From UBA6265 sp963741795 (GTDB lineage Bacteria; Chloroflexota; Chloroflexia; Thermomicrobiales; UBA6265), in NCBI GenBank assembly GCA_963741795.1, contig CAVUJM010000020.1:1-64000 (forward strand): a stretch of DNA of 64,000 nucleotides, in the 5' to 3' direction. Positions 27,873-37,478 of the stretch are shown here, in pieces. Below the pieces are notes generated by a model. That model was not told the DNA's origin. It did no database searches and worked only from the letters and a program-made list of their open reading frames with translations. Numbering within the stretch: position 1 is the stretch's first letter; each line of letters begins with the position of its first letter. Both the position numbers and the translations under genes were made by a program.

Positions 27873-29726
27873 TTACGACTGCAACGCAGCCGCTGCTTGC
27901 TCGAGGACGCCCTGCTCGGCGAGCGCCTCCATCTCGGCGACCACTCGCTCAAACTCCTCGATACCCGCCTCGATCGGCGCCGGCGTCTCCAGGTCGACCC
28001 CGGCCTGCTTCAGCACGGCCATCGGGTAGTCGGAACCGCCCGCCGCCAGCATCCGCAGGTACCGCTCGCGAGCCGGGTCGCCCTCGTCGCGTACCGCCGT
28101 CGCGATGTTCACCGCGGACGACATGCCCGTCGCGTACTGGAAGACGTAGAAGGCGTTGTAGAAGTGCGGCACGCGCGCCCACGTGATGCGGATCGCGTCG
28201 TCGATCACCACGCCCGGCGTGTAGGCGGCGTAAAGCTCCTCGTACAGCGCGCTCAGCACGTCCGGCGTCAGCGCCACGCCGGACTCGACCATCCGGTGCG
28301 ACTCCTGCTCGAACTCCGCGAACAGCGTCTGTCGCGCGACCGTCGAGAAGTACGTATCGGCGAAGCGGTTCAGCAGCCCGAAGCGCTGGACCGGGTCCTG
28401 CCCTTCGTCCTGCCCGCGCAGGTGCCACGACAGCAGCACCTCGTTGACCGTTGACGCGATCTCGGCGAGGAAGATCGAGTAACCGGCGTACTGGATCGGC
28501 TGCGCGTTCTGGGCGTAGAACGAGTGCATCGAGTGCCCGGCCTCATGGGCCAGCGTGAACACGTCGTTCAGGGTGCCGTTCCAGTTCATGAGCATGACCG
28601 GCGGCGCGCCATACGCGCCCCACGAGTACGCCCCGGAGCGCTTGCCCTTCGTCTCGTGCACGTCGACCCAGCGCGAGGCGAACCCTTCACGCAGGTCGCT
28701 GACGTACTGCTCGCCGAGCGCGCCGACGCCGTTCAGGACAATCTCCTTGCCATCGGCGTAGGAGTATTCCTTCTTCGGCTCCGGCGCGAGCGGGACGCGC
28801 AGGTCGTAGGAACGAAGCTCGTCGACGCCCAACGCGCGGCGACGCAGGTCCAGGTAGCGCTGGACGACCGGCGTTGCCTTTCCGCGCACGGTGTTGATGA
28901 GATTCTCGTAGACCGTCACCGGAATGTTGTCGTCGAACAGCGCCTGGTGCTGTGCTGACTCGTACCCGCGAATGCGCGCCCGGACGACATCGGACTTCAC
29001 TGACGAGGCGTGGAGACTGGTCAGCGTGTAGGTGTGCTGGAGATACGGCGCATGGAACGCGTCTGACGATGCGGCGCGCACCTCGCGGTCGCGGCTCTCC
29101 TGCAACACGGCGTAGCGACCCTTGGTGAGTGCCAGCTCGTTGCCGTCCTCGTCGCGCACGGTGCCATAGTCGATGTCCGCGTTGTCCAGCGCCGACATCG
29201 CTTCGCTCGGGGCGCGGACGACATCGCTCATCTGCGCGAGCACCGTTTCGACCTCTTCGGAGAGCACGTGCGCGCGTTGGCGGTATGTGTTCTCCAGCAG
29301 GAAGCGGTAGTCCTTCAGCTCCTCGCTCGCGATCGCCGCCTGGAACACCTCGTCCGGCAGGCTCACCAGCTCCGGCTCGACAAACGAGAGCTCCTCGCTC
29401 GCCCGGATCGATACCTGCACGGCCCGCTCGTATCGCGCGAGCGCCTCGGTGTTCGTCTGGTCCTCATCCTTGCGCAGCGCCGCGAAGACGACCAGCATCT
29501 GCAGCGACTCATTCGCCGCGTAGATCGCGTCGAGCGCCTGCTTGATCGTCGCCGGGCCTTCCGCGAACCGGCCCCGGAACGCCGCCGCCGCGGCAACCTT
29601 GCCCGGCGCGTCCGACGCCGCCTGCTCCCATGCCGCGTCGTCGGCGTACATGGTCGTCAGGTCCCAGGTGTCCTCGATCGCGATGTCCGCGCGAGTCCTG
29701 AGCTCGTTCATCTGCTGTTCGATCAT
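27873..29726 (-). CDS. pepF: Oligoendopeptidase F (M3 family)
   Basis: This 617-residue cytosolic zinc metallopeptidase has the M3 HExxH motif in TLAHEAGHSMHSFYAQ, with the third ligand downstream in FLAEIASTVNEVLL. Conserved upstream parts are WDLTTMYADDAAWEQ, LDNADIDYGTVRDEDG, YESAQHQALFDDNIP and SGAYSWGAYGAPPVMLMNW; the C-terminus has YVFQYATGMSSAVNIA and MLAAGGSDYP. It cleaves short peptides. The start at 29726 is chosen because MIEQQMNELRTRADI matches family N-termini and GAGGAAGGAAC precedes it; the open frame back to 30545 runs antisense through an ABC permease gene. Confidence 0.93.
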   Translation of the reverse strand: MIEQQMNELRTRADIAIEDTWDLTTMYADDAAWEQAASDAPGKVAAAAAFRGRFAEGPATIKQALDAIYAANESLQMLVVFAALRKDEDQTNTEALARYERAVQVSIRASEELSFVEPELVSLPDEVFQAAIASEELKDYRFLLENTYRQRAHVLSEEVETVLAQMSDVVRAPSEAMSALDNADIDYGTVRDEDGNELALTKGRYAVLQESRDREVRAASSDAFHAPYLQHTYTLTSLHASSVKSDVVRARIRGYESAQHQALFDDNIPVTVYENLINTVRGKATPVVQRYLDLRRRALGVDELRSYDLRVPLAPEPKKEYSYADGKEIVLNGVGALGEQYVSDLREGFASRWVDVHETKGKRSGAYSWGAYGAPPVMLMNWNGTLNDVFTLAHEAGHSMHSFYAQNAQPIQYAGYSIFLAEIASTVNEVLLSWHLRGQDEGQDPVQRFGLLNRFADTYFSTVARQTLFAEFEQESHRMVESGVALTPDVLSALYEELYAAYTPGVVIDDAIRITWARVPHFYNAFYVFQYATGMSSAVNIATAVRDEGDPARERYLRMLAAGGSDYPMAVLKQAGVDLETPAPIEAGIEEFERVVAEMEALAEQGVLEQAAAALQS

Positions 29727-29969
29727 CGACCGTTGTTCCTTCCTCAGGATGGGTATGGACGTCCCGCGGCGCATGCGGTATAGTCGGGTCCCCGAATCCG
29801 CACCGCCCGGGTGCAGTGCGCCACCAATGCCGTGGACCGCGATCGGGAAACGCATCGCACGGGGCTTCTGCATGTGCACCCTACCACGGGGACGAACGCG
29901 CATGCAGCGCAACCGCGTGCGCCGCGTTTCGGACCGATCGACCCCGATCGCACGCGGAGGGATGGCGCG

Positions 29970-30761
29970 ATGCGGATCTACCTCGAGCTGGCAAGGTTGG
30001 CCTTCCAGCAACAGTTCGCCTACCGGGCAGCGACTCTCGCGGGCCTGTTCACGAACTCGATCTTCGGCATCATGCTGACCTCCGTCTACCTCGGGCTCTA
30101 TGCCTCGCGGGCCGACGGCGCATCGGTCGAGGGCTTCACCTCCGCCGACACCACGACCTACGTCTGGATCGGCCAGGCGCTGATCATGCCGGTCTACATC
30201 TGGGGCTGGTGGGAGATCATCGCCACCATTCGCACCGGCGCGGTCGTCATGGATATGCTCCGACCCACGGATTACTTCGCCTACTGGCTGAGCCGCGACG
30301 CCGGCCGGGCGGTCGCGCATATCCTGCTGCGCTTCGTCCCGACGATCGCGATCGGCGCGGCGCTCTTCGATATCTCGTTCCCGGCGACGGCCGCCCGCAG
30401 CGTCGCGTTCCTGGCGTCGATGCTCCTGGCGGTCCTGCTCAGCTTCTGCGTGCGGTTCATGTTCAACCTCTGGGGCTTCTGGATTCTCGATCACCGGGGC
30501 ATCGCCGGTTTCTCGATGGTCATGATCGGAGCGCTGTCGGGACACCTCCTGCCGCTCGCCTGGTACCCGGATACGATCCGCGCCGTCCTCAACGCGCTCC
30601 CCTTCCGCGGCATGATCATGACCCCAATCGAGATCTGGCTCGGCCAGGTCAGCATCGTCGCGGGACTTGGACTCCAGATCGCCTGGTCAGTGGTGCTGAT
30701 CGCCGCCTCGTATGGGCTCCTCGGGGTCGCCGAGCGGAAAGTGGTGGTGCAAGGTGGATAG
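29970..30761 (+). CDS. ABC-2 family (DUF990-type) permease, first subunit
   Basis: This 263-residue membrane protein has about six helices. MRIYLELARLAFQQQFAYRA at the start and VVMDMLRPTDYFAYWLSRD in the middle are typical of the PF06182 ABC-2 permeases that work as two-subunit exporters of drugs or viologen-like compounds. GGAGG lies ten bases before the ATG. Its stop overlaps the GTG start of the second permease by eight bases, and the ATPase follows, so the three form an operon. It is divergent from pepF; a TATAGT -10-like element lies near 29772. Confidence 0.85.
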   Translation: MRIYLELARLAFQQQFAYRAATLAGLFTNSIFGIMLTSVYLGLYASRADGASVEGFTSADTTTYVWIGQALIMPVYIWGWWEIIATIRTGAVVMDMLRPTDYFAYWLSRDAGRAVAHILLRFVPTIAIGAALFDISFPATAARSVAFLASMLLAVLLSFCVRFMFNLWGFWILDHRGIAGFSMVMIGALSGHLLPLAWYPDTIRAVLNALPFRGMIMTPIEIWLGQVSIVAGLGLQIAWSVVLIAASYGLLGVAERKVVVQGG

Positions 30762-31575
30762 GCCGATTACGCTTCGCGATGAGCTGGGGCTGACGCTCCG
30801 GATCATGGGCATGCGCTGGCGCGGCCAGATGGCCTACCGCGCGTCGTTCTGGATGCAGATCTCCTCCAACTTCCTGATCAACGGGGCTGAGGCGCTCGCG
30901 CTTTTCGCCATGTTCTACCGCTTCGATTCCATGGGCGGCTGGACGCTGCCGGAGGTTGCATTCCTGCATGGCATGGCGATGACCAGCTTCAGCGTCGCGG
31001 ACACGCTCGTCGTGGGCCTGAACAACGTCCCGTCCCAAATCCGGGAAGGCGAGTTCGACCGCGTCCTGATCCGCCCGATGTCGTCCTGGCTCCAGTCGAT
31101 CGTCAATGAAGTCTCACTACGGCATCTCGGCCAGCTCGCGCAGGGCATGATCGTGCTGGCATGGGCGCTCACCCGGCTCGACATCGAGTGGACGCCTGCG
31201 CGCTTCGGCATGGTGGCGATCATGGCGCTGAGCGCGGTCGCGCTGTTCTCGGCACTCTTCACGGTCGAGGCGATCCTGAGCTTCTGGACGGTCAACTCCG
31301 TCGAGGCGGTCAACGCGTTCACCTATGGCGGGTCGACCCTCGCGCAGTTCCCGCTGCACATCTTCGAGCGCGGCATGCGCTCCCTCTTTCTCTGGATCGT
31401 GCCGGTGGGCTTTGTCAGCTACTACCCCGCGCTCGTCATCCTCGGGAAGGATGATCCGCTCGGGAACCCGGCCTGGTTCGCGCTCCTCGGGCCCGTGATC
31501 ATCGTTGCCTTCTGTGTGCTCGTCGCCTGGGGCTGGCGACACGGCATCCGCCACTATCGCTCGACCGGATCCTGA
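30754..31575 (+). CDS. ABC-2 family (DUF990-type) permease, second subunit
   Basis: GTG start at 30754, inside the last codons of the first permease (overlap GTGGATAG), giving 273 residues and about six helices. It shares the layout of its partner: ELGLTLRIMGMRWRGQMAYRA, IREGEFDRVLIRPMSSWLQ, and a late FERGMRSLFLWIVPVGF. The two permeases presumably form the heterodimeric channel of one exporter. The overlap implies translational coupling. Confidence 0.85.
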   Translation: MDRPITLRDELGLTLRIMGMRWRGQMAYRASFWMQISSNFLINGAEALALFAMFYRFDSMGGWTLPEVAFLHGMAMTSFSVADTLVVGLNNVPSQIREGEFDRVLIRPMSSWLQSIVNEVSLRHLGQLAQGMIVLAWALTRLDIEWTPARFGMVAIMALSAVALFSALFTVEAILSFWTVNSVEAVNAFTYGGSTLAQFPLHIFERGMRSLFLWIVPVGFVSYYPALVILGKDDPLGNPAWFALLGPVIIVAFCVLVAWGWRHGIRHYRSTGS

Positions 31576-31659
31576 TGCGCTCGTACAGCCGGAGCTCGTG
31601 GCCGGCGCATCCGCCGCCGGGTCAGACAAGCTCCGGCCGTGTACGAAAGGAACACGGCC

Positions 31660-32667
31660 ATGTCTGAACCGATCATCGCCGCCGACGGGCTCGACAAGAC
31701 GTTCACCGTCAGACGCCACCGCGCCGGCGCGCTCGGGGCGCTGCGCGGCTTGCTGGAGAAGGACGCCGGCGAGGTCTTCACGGCCGTCGACAATATCTCC
31801 TTCACCATCGGGCGCGGCGAGATGGTCGGCTACATCGGCCCAAACGGCGCCGGGAAGTCGACCACGATCAAGATGCTGACCGGCATTCTTGTACCCTCCG
31901 GCGGCAACGCGACGGTTGCCGGGCTCGTGCCATGGGAGGACCGAAAGGCCCTCGCGCAGCGTATTGGCGTCGTCTTCGGGCAGCGCACGCAACTCTGGTG
32001 GGATCTCGCCCTGATCGACTCGCTGGAGCTGCTGCGGCACATGTATCGGGTGCCGGAGAGCCGCTTCCGCGCGAACCTCGACGCCGCGCGCGAGCTGCTC
32101 GACCTCGACGATTTCCTCCAGACGCCGGTTCGCCAGCTCTCGCTCGGCCAGCGCATGCGAGGCGATCTCGCCGCCGCGCTCCTGCACGACCCGGAGATCC
32201 TCTATCTCGACGAGCCGACGATCGGGCTCGACATCGTGGCAAAGGCGCGCATCCGCGAGTTCCTGGCGACGCTCAACCGGGAGCGAAAAGTCACTGTCCT
32301 GCTAACAACGCATGACCTCGCCGACATCGAGCATCTCTGCCGCCGCATCATCCTCATCGACCACGGACAAGTGGTCTACGACGGCGAACTGGACGCCTTG
32401 CGCAGCCGGTTCGGCGGAAAACGCCAGATCATCGTCGATTTCGACCACGAGCCAGACCCAGCCATCGCGACGTTGTCGAACGGCGATATCGGCGTCGTCG
32501 GGCAGGAGGGTCCGCGCGTGCGCATCGCCTTCGACCGCGCGGCGATCACTGCCCCGGAGGTCCTCGCGCGTGCCGGACGCTTCGGGAGCGTGCGCGACAT
32601 GTCGATCGAGGAGCCGCAGATCGAGGACATCATCCGCCAGCTCTACGAAGGCGCCGCGCGGCCATGA
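31660..32667 (+). CDS. ABC exporter ATP-binding subunit
   Basis: A 335-residue ATPase with Walker A GYIGPNGAGKSTTIKML, Q-loop VVFGQRTQLWWDLAL, signature LSLGQRMRGDLAAALLHDP, Walker B ILYLDEPTIGLD and switch His in LLTTHDLADIE. GQRTQLWWDL is characteristic of the ATPases paired with DUF990-type permeases. The C-terminal 90 residues are a regulatory extension. It follows the two permease genes after 84 bases. The substrate is unknown; related systems export drugs or toxic cations. Confidence 0.92.
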   Translation: MSEPIIAADGLDKTFTVRRHRAGALGALRGLLEKDAGEVFTAVDNISFTIGRGEMVGYIGPNGAGKSTTIKMLTGILVPSGGNATVAGLVPWEDRKALAQRIGVVFGQRTQLWWDLALIDSLELLRHMYRVPESRFRANLDAARELLDLDDFLQTPVRQLSLGQRMRGDLAAALLHDPEILYLDEPTIGLDIVAKARIREFLATLNRERKVTVLLTTHDLADIEHLCRRIILIDHGQVVYDGELDALRSRFGGKRQIIVDFDHEPDPAIATLSNGDIGVVGQEGPRVRIAFDRAAITAPEVLARAGRFGSVRDMSIEEPQIEDIIRQLYEGAARP

Positions 32668-32744
32668 TCCCCTGCCGGCGGGCCGCTGCTGGCGTACACT
32701 GGTAGGAATGTGAACCGCCGACCCGACCGATCCGAGACAGCGTC

Positions 32745-33113
32745 ATGACATCCAGAGTCGAGATCATCTGCAACGAATGCGACGAGGGATTCCTCTATAC
32801 GGAGGCCGAGCGCGCCTTCCGCGAATCGCGCGGCCTCCAGCGCCCGACCACCTGCCCAACGTGCCGGGCACGCGAGCGGTCGCGTCGCAACGAGGACCTC
32901 ATCACTCTCTACAACCGCACCGAGACCTTCGAGCCCTTCCTCTTCGGGAAGGAGTCGCAGAACGGCAACGGCAATGGCCGCCCGCGAGAAGGTCGGACGA
33001 TGCACAGCGCCACCTGCGCGCAGTGCGGCGCGGAGACGAAGGTCCCGTTTGTCCCCCGTGGCGACCGCCCGGTCTACTGCCGCTCCTGCTACAACGCCCG
33101 TCGAGGCCGCTAG
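32745..33113 (+). CDS. Double zinc-ribbon protein (CxxC-x17-CxxC type)
   Basis: A 122-residue protein with two Cys4 knuckles. The N-terminal one is IICNECDEGFLYTEAE with CPTCRARER, the trc-like zinc-ribbon; the C-terminal one is CAQCGAETKVPF, then PVYCRSCYNARR, the CxxC-x17-CxxC type seen in many Chloroflexi. The Gly/Asn-rich linker between them is flexible. It probably binds two zinc ions and nucleic acid. It lies between the ABC operon and a hairpin terminator. Confidence 0.8.
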   Translation: MTSRVEIICNECDEGFLYTEAERAFRESRGLQRPTTCPTCRARERSRRNEDLITLYNRTETFEPFLFGKESQNGNGNGRPREGRTMHSATCAQCGAETKVPFVPRGDRPVYCRSCYNARRGR

Positions 33114-33138
33114 AGCCCAAACACCGCGATAAACGAGC

Positions 33139-33171
33139 GAGGGCCGCTCCCGAAATTCGGGTGCGGCCCTC
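33139..33171. terminator. Hairpin between convergent genes
   Basis: GAGGGCCGC and GCGGCCCTC pair, with an inner stem CCCGAA/TTCGGG. It lies between the zinc-ribbon and class III aminotransferase stops. Confidence 0.75.
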
Positions 33172-33196
33172 ATTGCGTCGATGCATGGTGCCGGCG

Positions 33197-34567
33197 CTAG
33201 CCGTGGAGCTCGTGCGCGAACTCGCTCTCGACCTCGGTCAGCGCCTCGTCAGCGATCGCGACCATGCGGTCGATCTCGTCCTTCGTCACCACCAGCGGCG
33301 GCGCGAAGTGGACGATGTTCCATGTCCTGGTGATCAGGCCCTTCTCGGTCATCTTCTGGCCGAGCGCCTTGCAGAAGGTGTCGTTCTTGTGGAACGGCGT
33401 CTTCTTCTCCTTGTCCTTGACGACCTCGATCGCCTGCAGGAGTCCGACGCCGCGCACGTCACCGACCGACGGGTGGTTGCGCAGCTCCTCGAGCTGGCTG
33501 CGGAGGTATTCGCCCATCTCGGCGCCCCGCTCGACCAGGTTCTCCTCCTCGAAGATCTCGAGGTTCTTCAGCGCGGCGGCAGCGGCAACCGGATGCCCAC
33601 CAAAGGTCAGCAGGTGGCCCATCGCCACGTCCGGCTGCTGCTCAAAGACCTCGAACACCTTCGGGCCCACGATCGCAGCGCCCATCGGCATGTAGCCGGA
33701 GGTGAGGCCCTTGGCGATCGTCATGATGTCCGGCACCGCGCCCATCTGCTCCATGGCGAACATCGTACCGGTGCGTCCGAAGCCGTTGATGACCTCGTCC
33801 GCGATCAGCAGCACGCCGTGGCGGTCGCAAATCTCGCGGAGCATCTGCCAGTACTTCGGCGACGGCACATGCACGCCAGCGGCGCTGGAGATCGGCTCCC
33901 CGATTACCGCGGCGACCGTCTCCGGCCCCTGCGCGAGGATCTCCTGCTCAACGTACTTGGCGGCCATGATGTCGCCGGCCTCGCCCTCGAGCCCGAAGTC
34001 GTTGCGGTACTGGTTCGGCGCGGGAACGTGCGTCACACCGTACATGAACGGGCCGAAGTACTTCTCCTCGCGGGCCGCCGTCAGGCTCATCGCGCCGTGC
34101 GTCATGCCGTGGTACGAGCCGCGGCGGGCGATGATCTTGTAGCGCTTCGGGAATCCGCGCATCGCCTGGACCTGCTTGGCGATCTTGATCGCGGTCTCCA
34201 CCGCCTCTGATCCGCCCGAGCAGAAATATGCACGCGAGAGGTCGCCCGGCGTGATCTCGGCGAGCTTGTAGCCAAGGTGCGCGGTCGGCTCGGTGGTGTA
34301 CTGCACCGCCGACACGTAGGCGAGCTTCTTCGCCTGCTCGCCCATCGCCTCGGCGATCTCGGCGCGGCCGTGCCCGGCGTTCACCACCCAGAGGCCGGAG
34401 ATACCGTCGAGGTACTCCTTGCCGTTGATATCGGTGATGGTGCTGCCCTTGCCCGACTGGAAGACGATGAAGCCGTCATCCTCGGCGACATTGACCCAGG
34501 GGAGCTGGTGCGGCCATACGTGCTCCTTCGCCATGTCCTTGACGCTCTTGTCGACTGCCTGGGCCAT
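33197..34567 (-). CDS. Class III (omega) aminotransferase
   Basis: This 456-residue PLP enzyme shows the class III pattern: GKEYLDGISGLWVVNAGHGR, YFCSGGSEAVETAIKIAKQ, RRGSYHGMTHGAMSLT, IGEPISSAAGVHVP, LLIADEVINGFGRTG (PLP Asp), and DIMTIAKGLTSGYMPMGA with the Schiff-base Lys. It resembles omega-amino acid:pyruvate and putrescine/beta-alanine aminotransferases; the amino donor cannot be assigned. The ATG at 34567 has GAGGAGG four bases upstream. It is divergent from pgi across 239 bases that hold no other gene. Confidence 0.9.
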   Translation of the reverse strand: MAQAVDKSVKDMAKEHVWPHQLPWVNVAEDDGFIVFQSGKGSTITDINGKEYLDGISGLWVVNAGHGRAEIAEAMGEQAKKLAYVSAVQYTTEPTAHLGYKLAEITPGDLSRAYFCSGGSEAVETAIKIAKQVQAMRGFPKRYKIIARRGSYHGMTHGAMSLTAAREEKYFGPFMYGVTHVPAPNQYRNDFGLEGEAGDIMAAKYVEQEILAQGPETVAAVIGEPISSAAGVHVPSPKYWQMLREICDRHGVLLIADEVINGFGRTGTMFAMEQMGAVPDIMTIAKGLTSGYMPMGAAIVGPKVFEVFEQQPDVAMGHLLTFGGHPVAAAAALKNLEIFEEENLVERGAEMGEYLRSQLEELRNHPSVGDVRGVGLLQAIEVVKDKEKKTPFHKNDTFCKALGQKMTEKGLITRTWNIVHFAPPLVVTKDEIDRMVAIADEALTEVESEFAHELHG

Positions 34568-34806
34568 GAACTCCTCCTCATGCGTGACGTATCAGGGGCG
34601 CGCGTCAGCATCACCCCATTAATGGAAATCTCCCAACCGATGTGACTGCATCGTACCGCACCCGCGTCCGTTCCGCACGGGCGGATTCGGCAGGAGTGTG
34701 AACATCGCCAAAAGGCACGTCGTGGCGCGGAGGATGCTACCATCAGGGGCGTAGATTGGCGCAGGATTCCCACGCGCCACAGCCCGCATGATCGAAAGGA
34801 CACGTT

Positions 34807-36228
34807 GTGTCTGGACAGAACCCGACCTCCCGACTGGTCATCGATTACCGGAATGCCATGGCGACCGCCGTCGGCGACGAGCACGGCATTTCCGACGCCG
34901 AGCTCGACGAGCTGCAGGGGTACGTCAGCGAGCAGCACGCTCGTATCACCGACGAGCACAGCTCGGGTGTCCAGCGCTGGCAGGACCTGCCGGACAACAC
35001 CGCACTCGCCGACGAGATCAAGGCCTTCGCCGACGAGGCGCGCCAGACCTACACCGATTACATCCTGATCGGGATCGGTGGATCGTCCCTCGGCGCCATC
35101 GCGACGATCCAGGCGCTCTGCCACCCGTACCGCAACCTCCTGCCGGACGACCAGCGCGGCGGCCCGCGCTTCTTCGTGCTGGACAACCCGGATCCGGAGA
35201 AGATCAAGGCAACGCTGGAGACGGTCGACCTCAGCAAGACGCTGGTCAACGTCGTCTCCAAGTCTGGCCAGACGGCCGAGACGGCCGCGAACTTCCTCGT
35301 CGTGCGCGATGCCCTGGTGAACGCCGTCGGCAAGGAGCAGGCAGCGAAGCAGATCATCGCCACGACCGACCCGGAAACCGGCATCCTGCGCCAGATGGCG
35401 GACGCCGAGGGCTACCGCACCTTCCCGGTGCCGCCGGGCGTCGACGGGCGCCAGACCGTGCTCAGCGCGGTCGGTCTCATCCCGGCCGCGCTCGCCGGAG
35501 TCGACATCCATGCCCTCCTCGCCGGTGCCGCCACGATGCGCGAGCGTGCGTCGTCCGACAACCTCCGCGAGAACCCGGCCTACCTGCTGGCCGCACTGAG
35601 CGTGCTTGCCGACACGAAGCATGGCAAGTCGATGCTCGTCACGATGCCGTACGCCGATTCGCTCTTTGGCGTTTCCGACTGGTTCCGCCAGCTCTGGGCG
35701 GAGAGCCTGGGCAAGAAGCTCTCGACCGACAACGAGGTGGTCTACGCCGGCCAGACGCCGATCAAGGCGCTCGGCGCGATCGACCAGCACTCGCAGGTCC
35801 AGCTCTACACCGAGGGTCCGAACGACAAGCTGATCCAGCTCGTTGCGGTCGAGGAATACCGCGACGAGGTCGCCATTCCCGCGCCGCCGCACGAGGACCT
35901 TGGCTACCTGAAGGACGGTGAGCTGGGGCAACTGCTCTCGCGCGAGCGACTGGCGACCGCCTGGGCCCTGACGCGCGCCCAGCGCCCGAACCTGACCATC
36001 ACGATCCCGACCATCGATGCCGGGATCGTCGGCGAGTTCTTCTACATGATGCAGCTGCAGACCGTCATGGCCGGCGCGCTGTACCACGTCAACCCGTTCG
36101 GCCAGCCGGGCGTCGAGGCCGGCAAGAACGCCACCTACGCGCTCATGGGCCGTTCCGGCTACGAGGACCTGCGCGAGGAGTTGCTCGCCGAGCCCGAGGA
36201 CGCCGCCAAGTACACCAACACACCGTAA
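34807..36228 (+). CDS. pgi: Glucose-6-phosphate isomerase
   Basis: The GTG start at 34807 (AAAGGAC upstream) gives 473 residues. SIS-type sugar isomerase domains carry ILIGIGGSSLGAIATIQAL, VNVVSKSGQTAETAANFL, and a late VEAGKNATYALMGR. It interconverts glucose-6-phosphate and fructose-6-phosphate. It is shorter than E. coli Pgi (549) and nearer to the bacterial/archaeal short form; the repeated SIS fold could also suggest transaldolase-fusion relatives, but no transaldolase part is present. An AI-2E-type permease gene follows after 71 bases. Confidence 0.9.
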   Translation: MSGQNPTSRLVIDYRNAMATAVGDEHGISDAELDELQGYVSEQHARITDEHSSGVQRWQDLPDNTALADEIKAFADEARQTYTDYILIGIGGSSLGAIATIQALCHPYRNLLPDDQRGGPRFFVLDNPDPEKIKATLETVDLSKTLVNVVSKSGQTAETAANFLVVRDALVNAVGKEQAAKQIIATTDPETGILRQMADAEGYRTFPVPPGVDGRQTVLSAVGLIPAALAGVDIHALLAGAATMRERASSDNLRENPAYLLAALSVLADTKHGKSMLVTMPYADSLFGVSDWFRQLWAESLGKKLSTDNEVVYAGQTPIKALGAIDQHSQVQLYTEGPNDKLIQLVAVEEYRDEVAIPAPPHEDLGYLKDGELGQLLSRERLATAWALTRAQRPNLTITIPTIDAGIVGEFFYMMQLQTVMAGALYHVNPFGQPGVEAGKNATYALMGRSGYEDLREELLAEPEDAAKYTNTP

Positions 36229-36299
36229 GCGCCGGATATCGGCCGGGCGTGCCGCGCGGCATGCCCGGTCGGGCCGCGCCATGATGAGGCAGGAGCCCC

Positions 36300-37478
36300 G
36301 TGTCGACGCAGCCATACCTTCTCCGCGTTGTCCTCGCCGCGATCACGGTGATCGGCATCCTCATCTCGGCGTGGTTCATCTGGCAGATTCGCTCGATCCT
36401 GCTCCTGCTCGCCGTGGGCATCCTGTTCGCGGCCGTGATCGAGCCGCTGGTCAACCGCCTGCGCCGAATCGGCCTGAGCCGGGGTCAATCGCTGCTCATC
36501 CTCTACGTCGCCTTTTTCGCCATCGTCGGTGGCGCGCTCTATTACATCCTGCCGCTGCTCGCCAAGCAGGTCAGCGCGTTTGACGACGCGGTTCCCGCGA
36601 TCTTCGATAACCTGCGGCAACAGGCGCTCCAGAGCGGCAGCGCGCTGATCCGTCAAAGCGGCTTCCGCGCGTTGATGCAGATGGAAAACGCCTGGAACAA
36701 CATCCGCAACAGCCCGAACTTCGACCCGAACCAGGCCTTCTCGATCGTGAACTCCGTCTTCGCGTTCGGCCTCACGGCGATCTCGATGCTGATCGTGACG
36801 TTCTACTGGACCGTCGAGAAGCTTTCGATCAAGCGCTGGGTGCTCGGCCTGTTCCCGTTCTCGCACCGCGCCCGGGCCCATATGGTCTGGGACGAGATCG
36901 AGTACAAGATCGGCGGCTGGGCCCGGGGCCAGCTCCTCCTCATGCTCGTGATCGGCGTGATCTTCGGCGCGATCTTCTTTGCCATCGACCTCCGCTTCTG
37001 GCTCGCCCTCGCGATTCTCTCCGGTCTGACGGAAGCGATTCCCTACATCGGCCCGATCTTTGCCGGCGGCGTGGCCGCGCTTGTCGCGCTCACGGACTCC
37101 CCAGAGAAGGCGATCATGGTGGTCGTCCTCGCCTTTGCCGTGCAACAGCTTGAAGGCGCCTTCCTCGTGCCGCGCATCATGAAGAACTCCGTCGGGTTGA
37201 CACCCCTCACCGTAATCCTCGCCGTCCTGATCGGCAACGCGCTCGGTGGGCCTGTGGGGTCGATCATCGCGATTCCGCTCGGCGCCGCCGCGCAAGTCAT
37301 CGTCAGCAGCCTGCTGCGCTCGCGCGACGATTCGATCACCGATGAGCTGCGCACGCTGGATATCCAGCCGCTCTCGCCGGGTCACTTCGACTCGCCGTTC
37401 TCGCCGCCGAGCAAGGCGCTCTTCTCGCTCCGCGGCTCGGCCGCCACCACGCCCGACAACGTGAAGGCACGGCCCTGA
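36300..37478 (+). CDS. AI-2E family transporter (PerM-like permease)
   Basis: GTG start with CAGGAG four bases upstream; 392 residues with about eight helices. The N-terminal pair (VLAAITVIGILISAWFIWQI), a soluble middle (about 80-140), and the conserved C-terminal part GLTEAIPYIGPIFAGGVAAL, FLVPRIMKNSVGLTPLTVI and LGGPVGSIIAIPLGA mark the PF01594 family. Members export autoinducer-2, or Na+/H+ in some cases; the substrate is not assignable. The last codons overlap the start of the next gene (TGATG), so the two are coupled. Confidence 0.88.
   Translation: MSTQPYLLRVVLAAITVIGILISAWFIWQIRSILLLLAVGILFAAVIEPLVNRLRRIGLSRGQSLLILYVAFFAIVGGALYYILPLLAKQVSAFDDAVPAIFDNLRQQALQSGSALIRQSGFRALMQMENAWNNIRNSPNFDPNQAFSIVNSVFAFGLTAISMLIVTFYWTVEKLSIKRWVLGLFPFSHRARAHMVWDEIEYKIGGWARGQLLLMLVIGVIFGAIFFAIDLRFWLALAILSGLTEAIPYIGPIFAGGVAALVALTDSPEKAIMVVVLAFAVQQLEGAFLVPRIMKNSVGLTPLTVILAVLIGNALGGPVGSIIAIPLGAAAQVIVSSLLRSRDDSITDELRTLDIQPLSPGHFDSPFSPPSKALFSLRGSAATTPDNVKARP

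Noticed and set aside
29730..30545. N-terminal extension of oligoendopeptidase F
   Set aside because: The added sequence is antisense to an ABC permease and unlike any M3 peptidase N-terminus.
34381..36315. 644-codon open frame on the minus strand
   Set aside because: It runs antisense through pgi and has a low-complexity Arg/Glu/Val composition; pgi is clearly the real gene.
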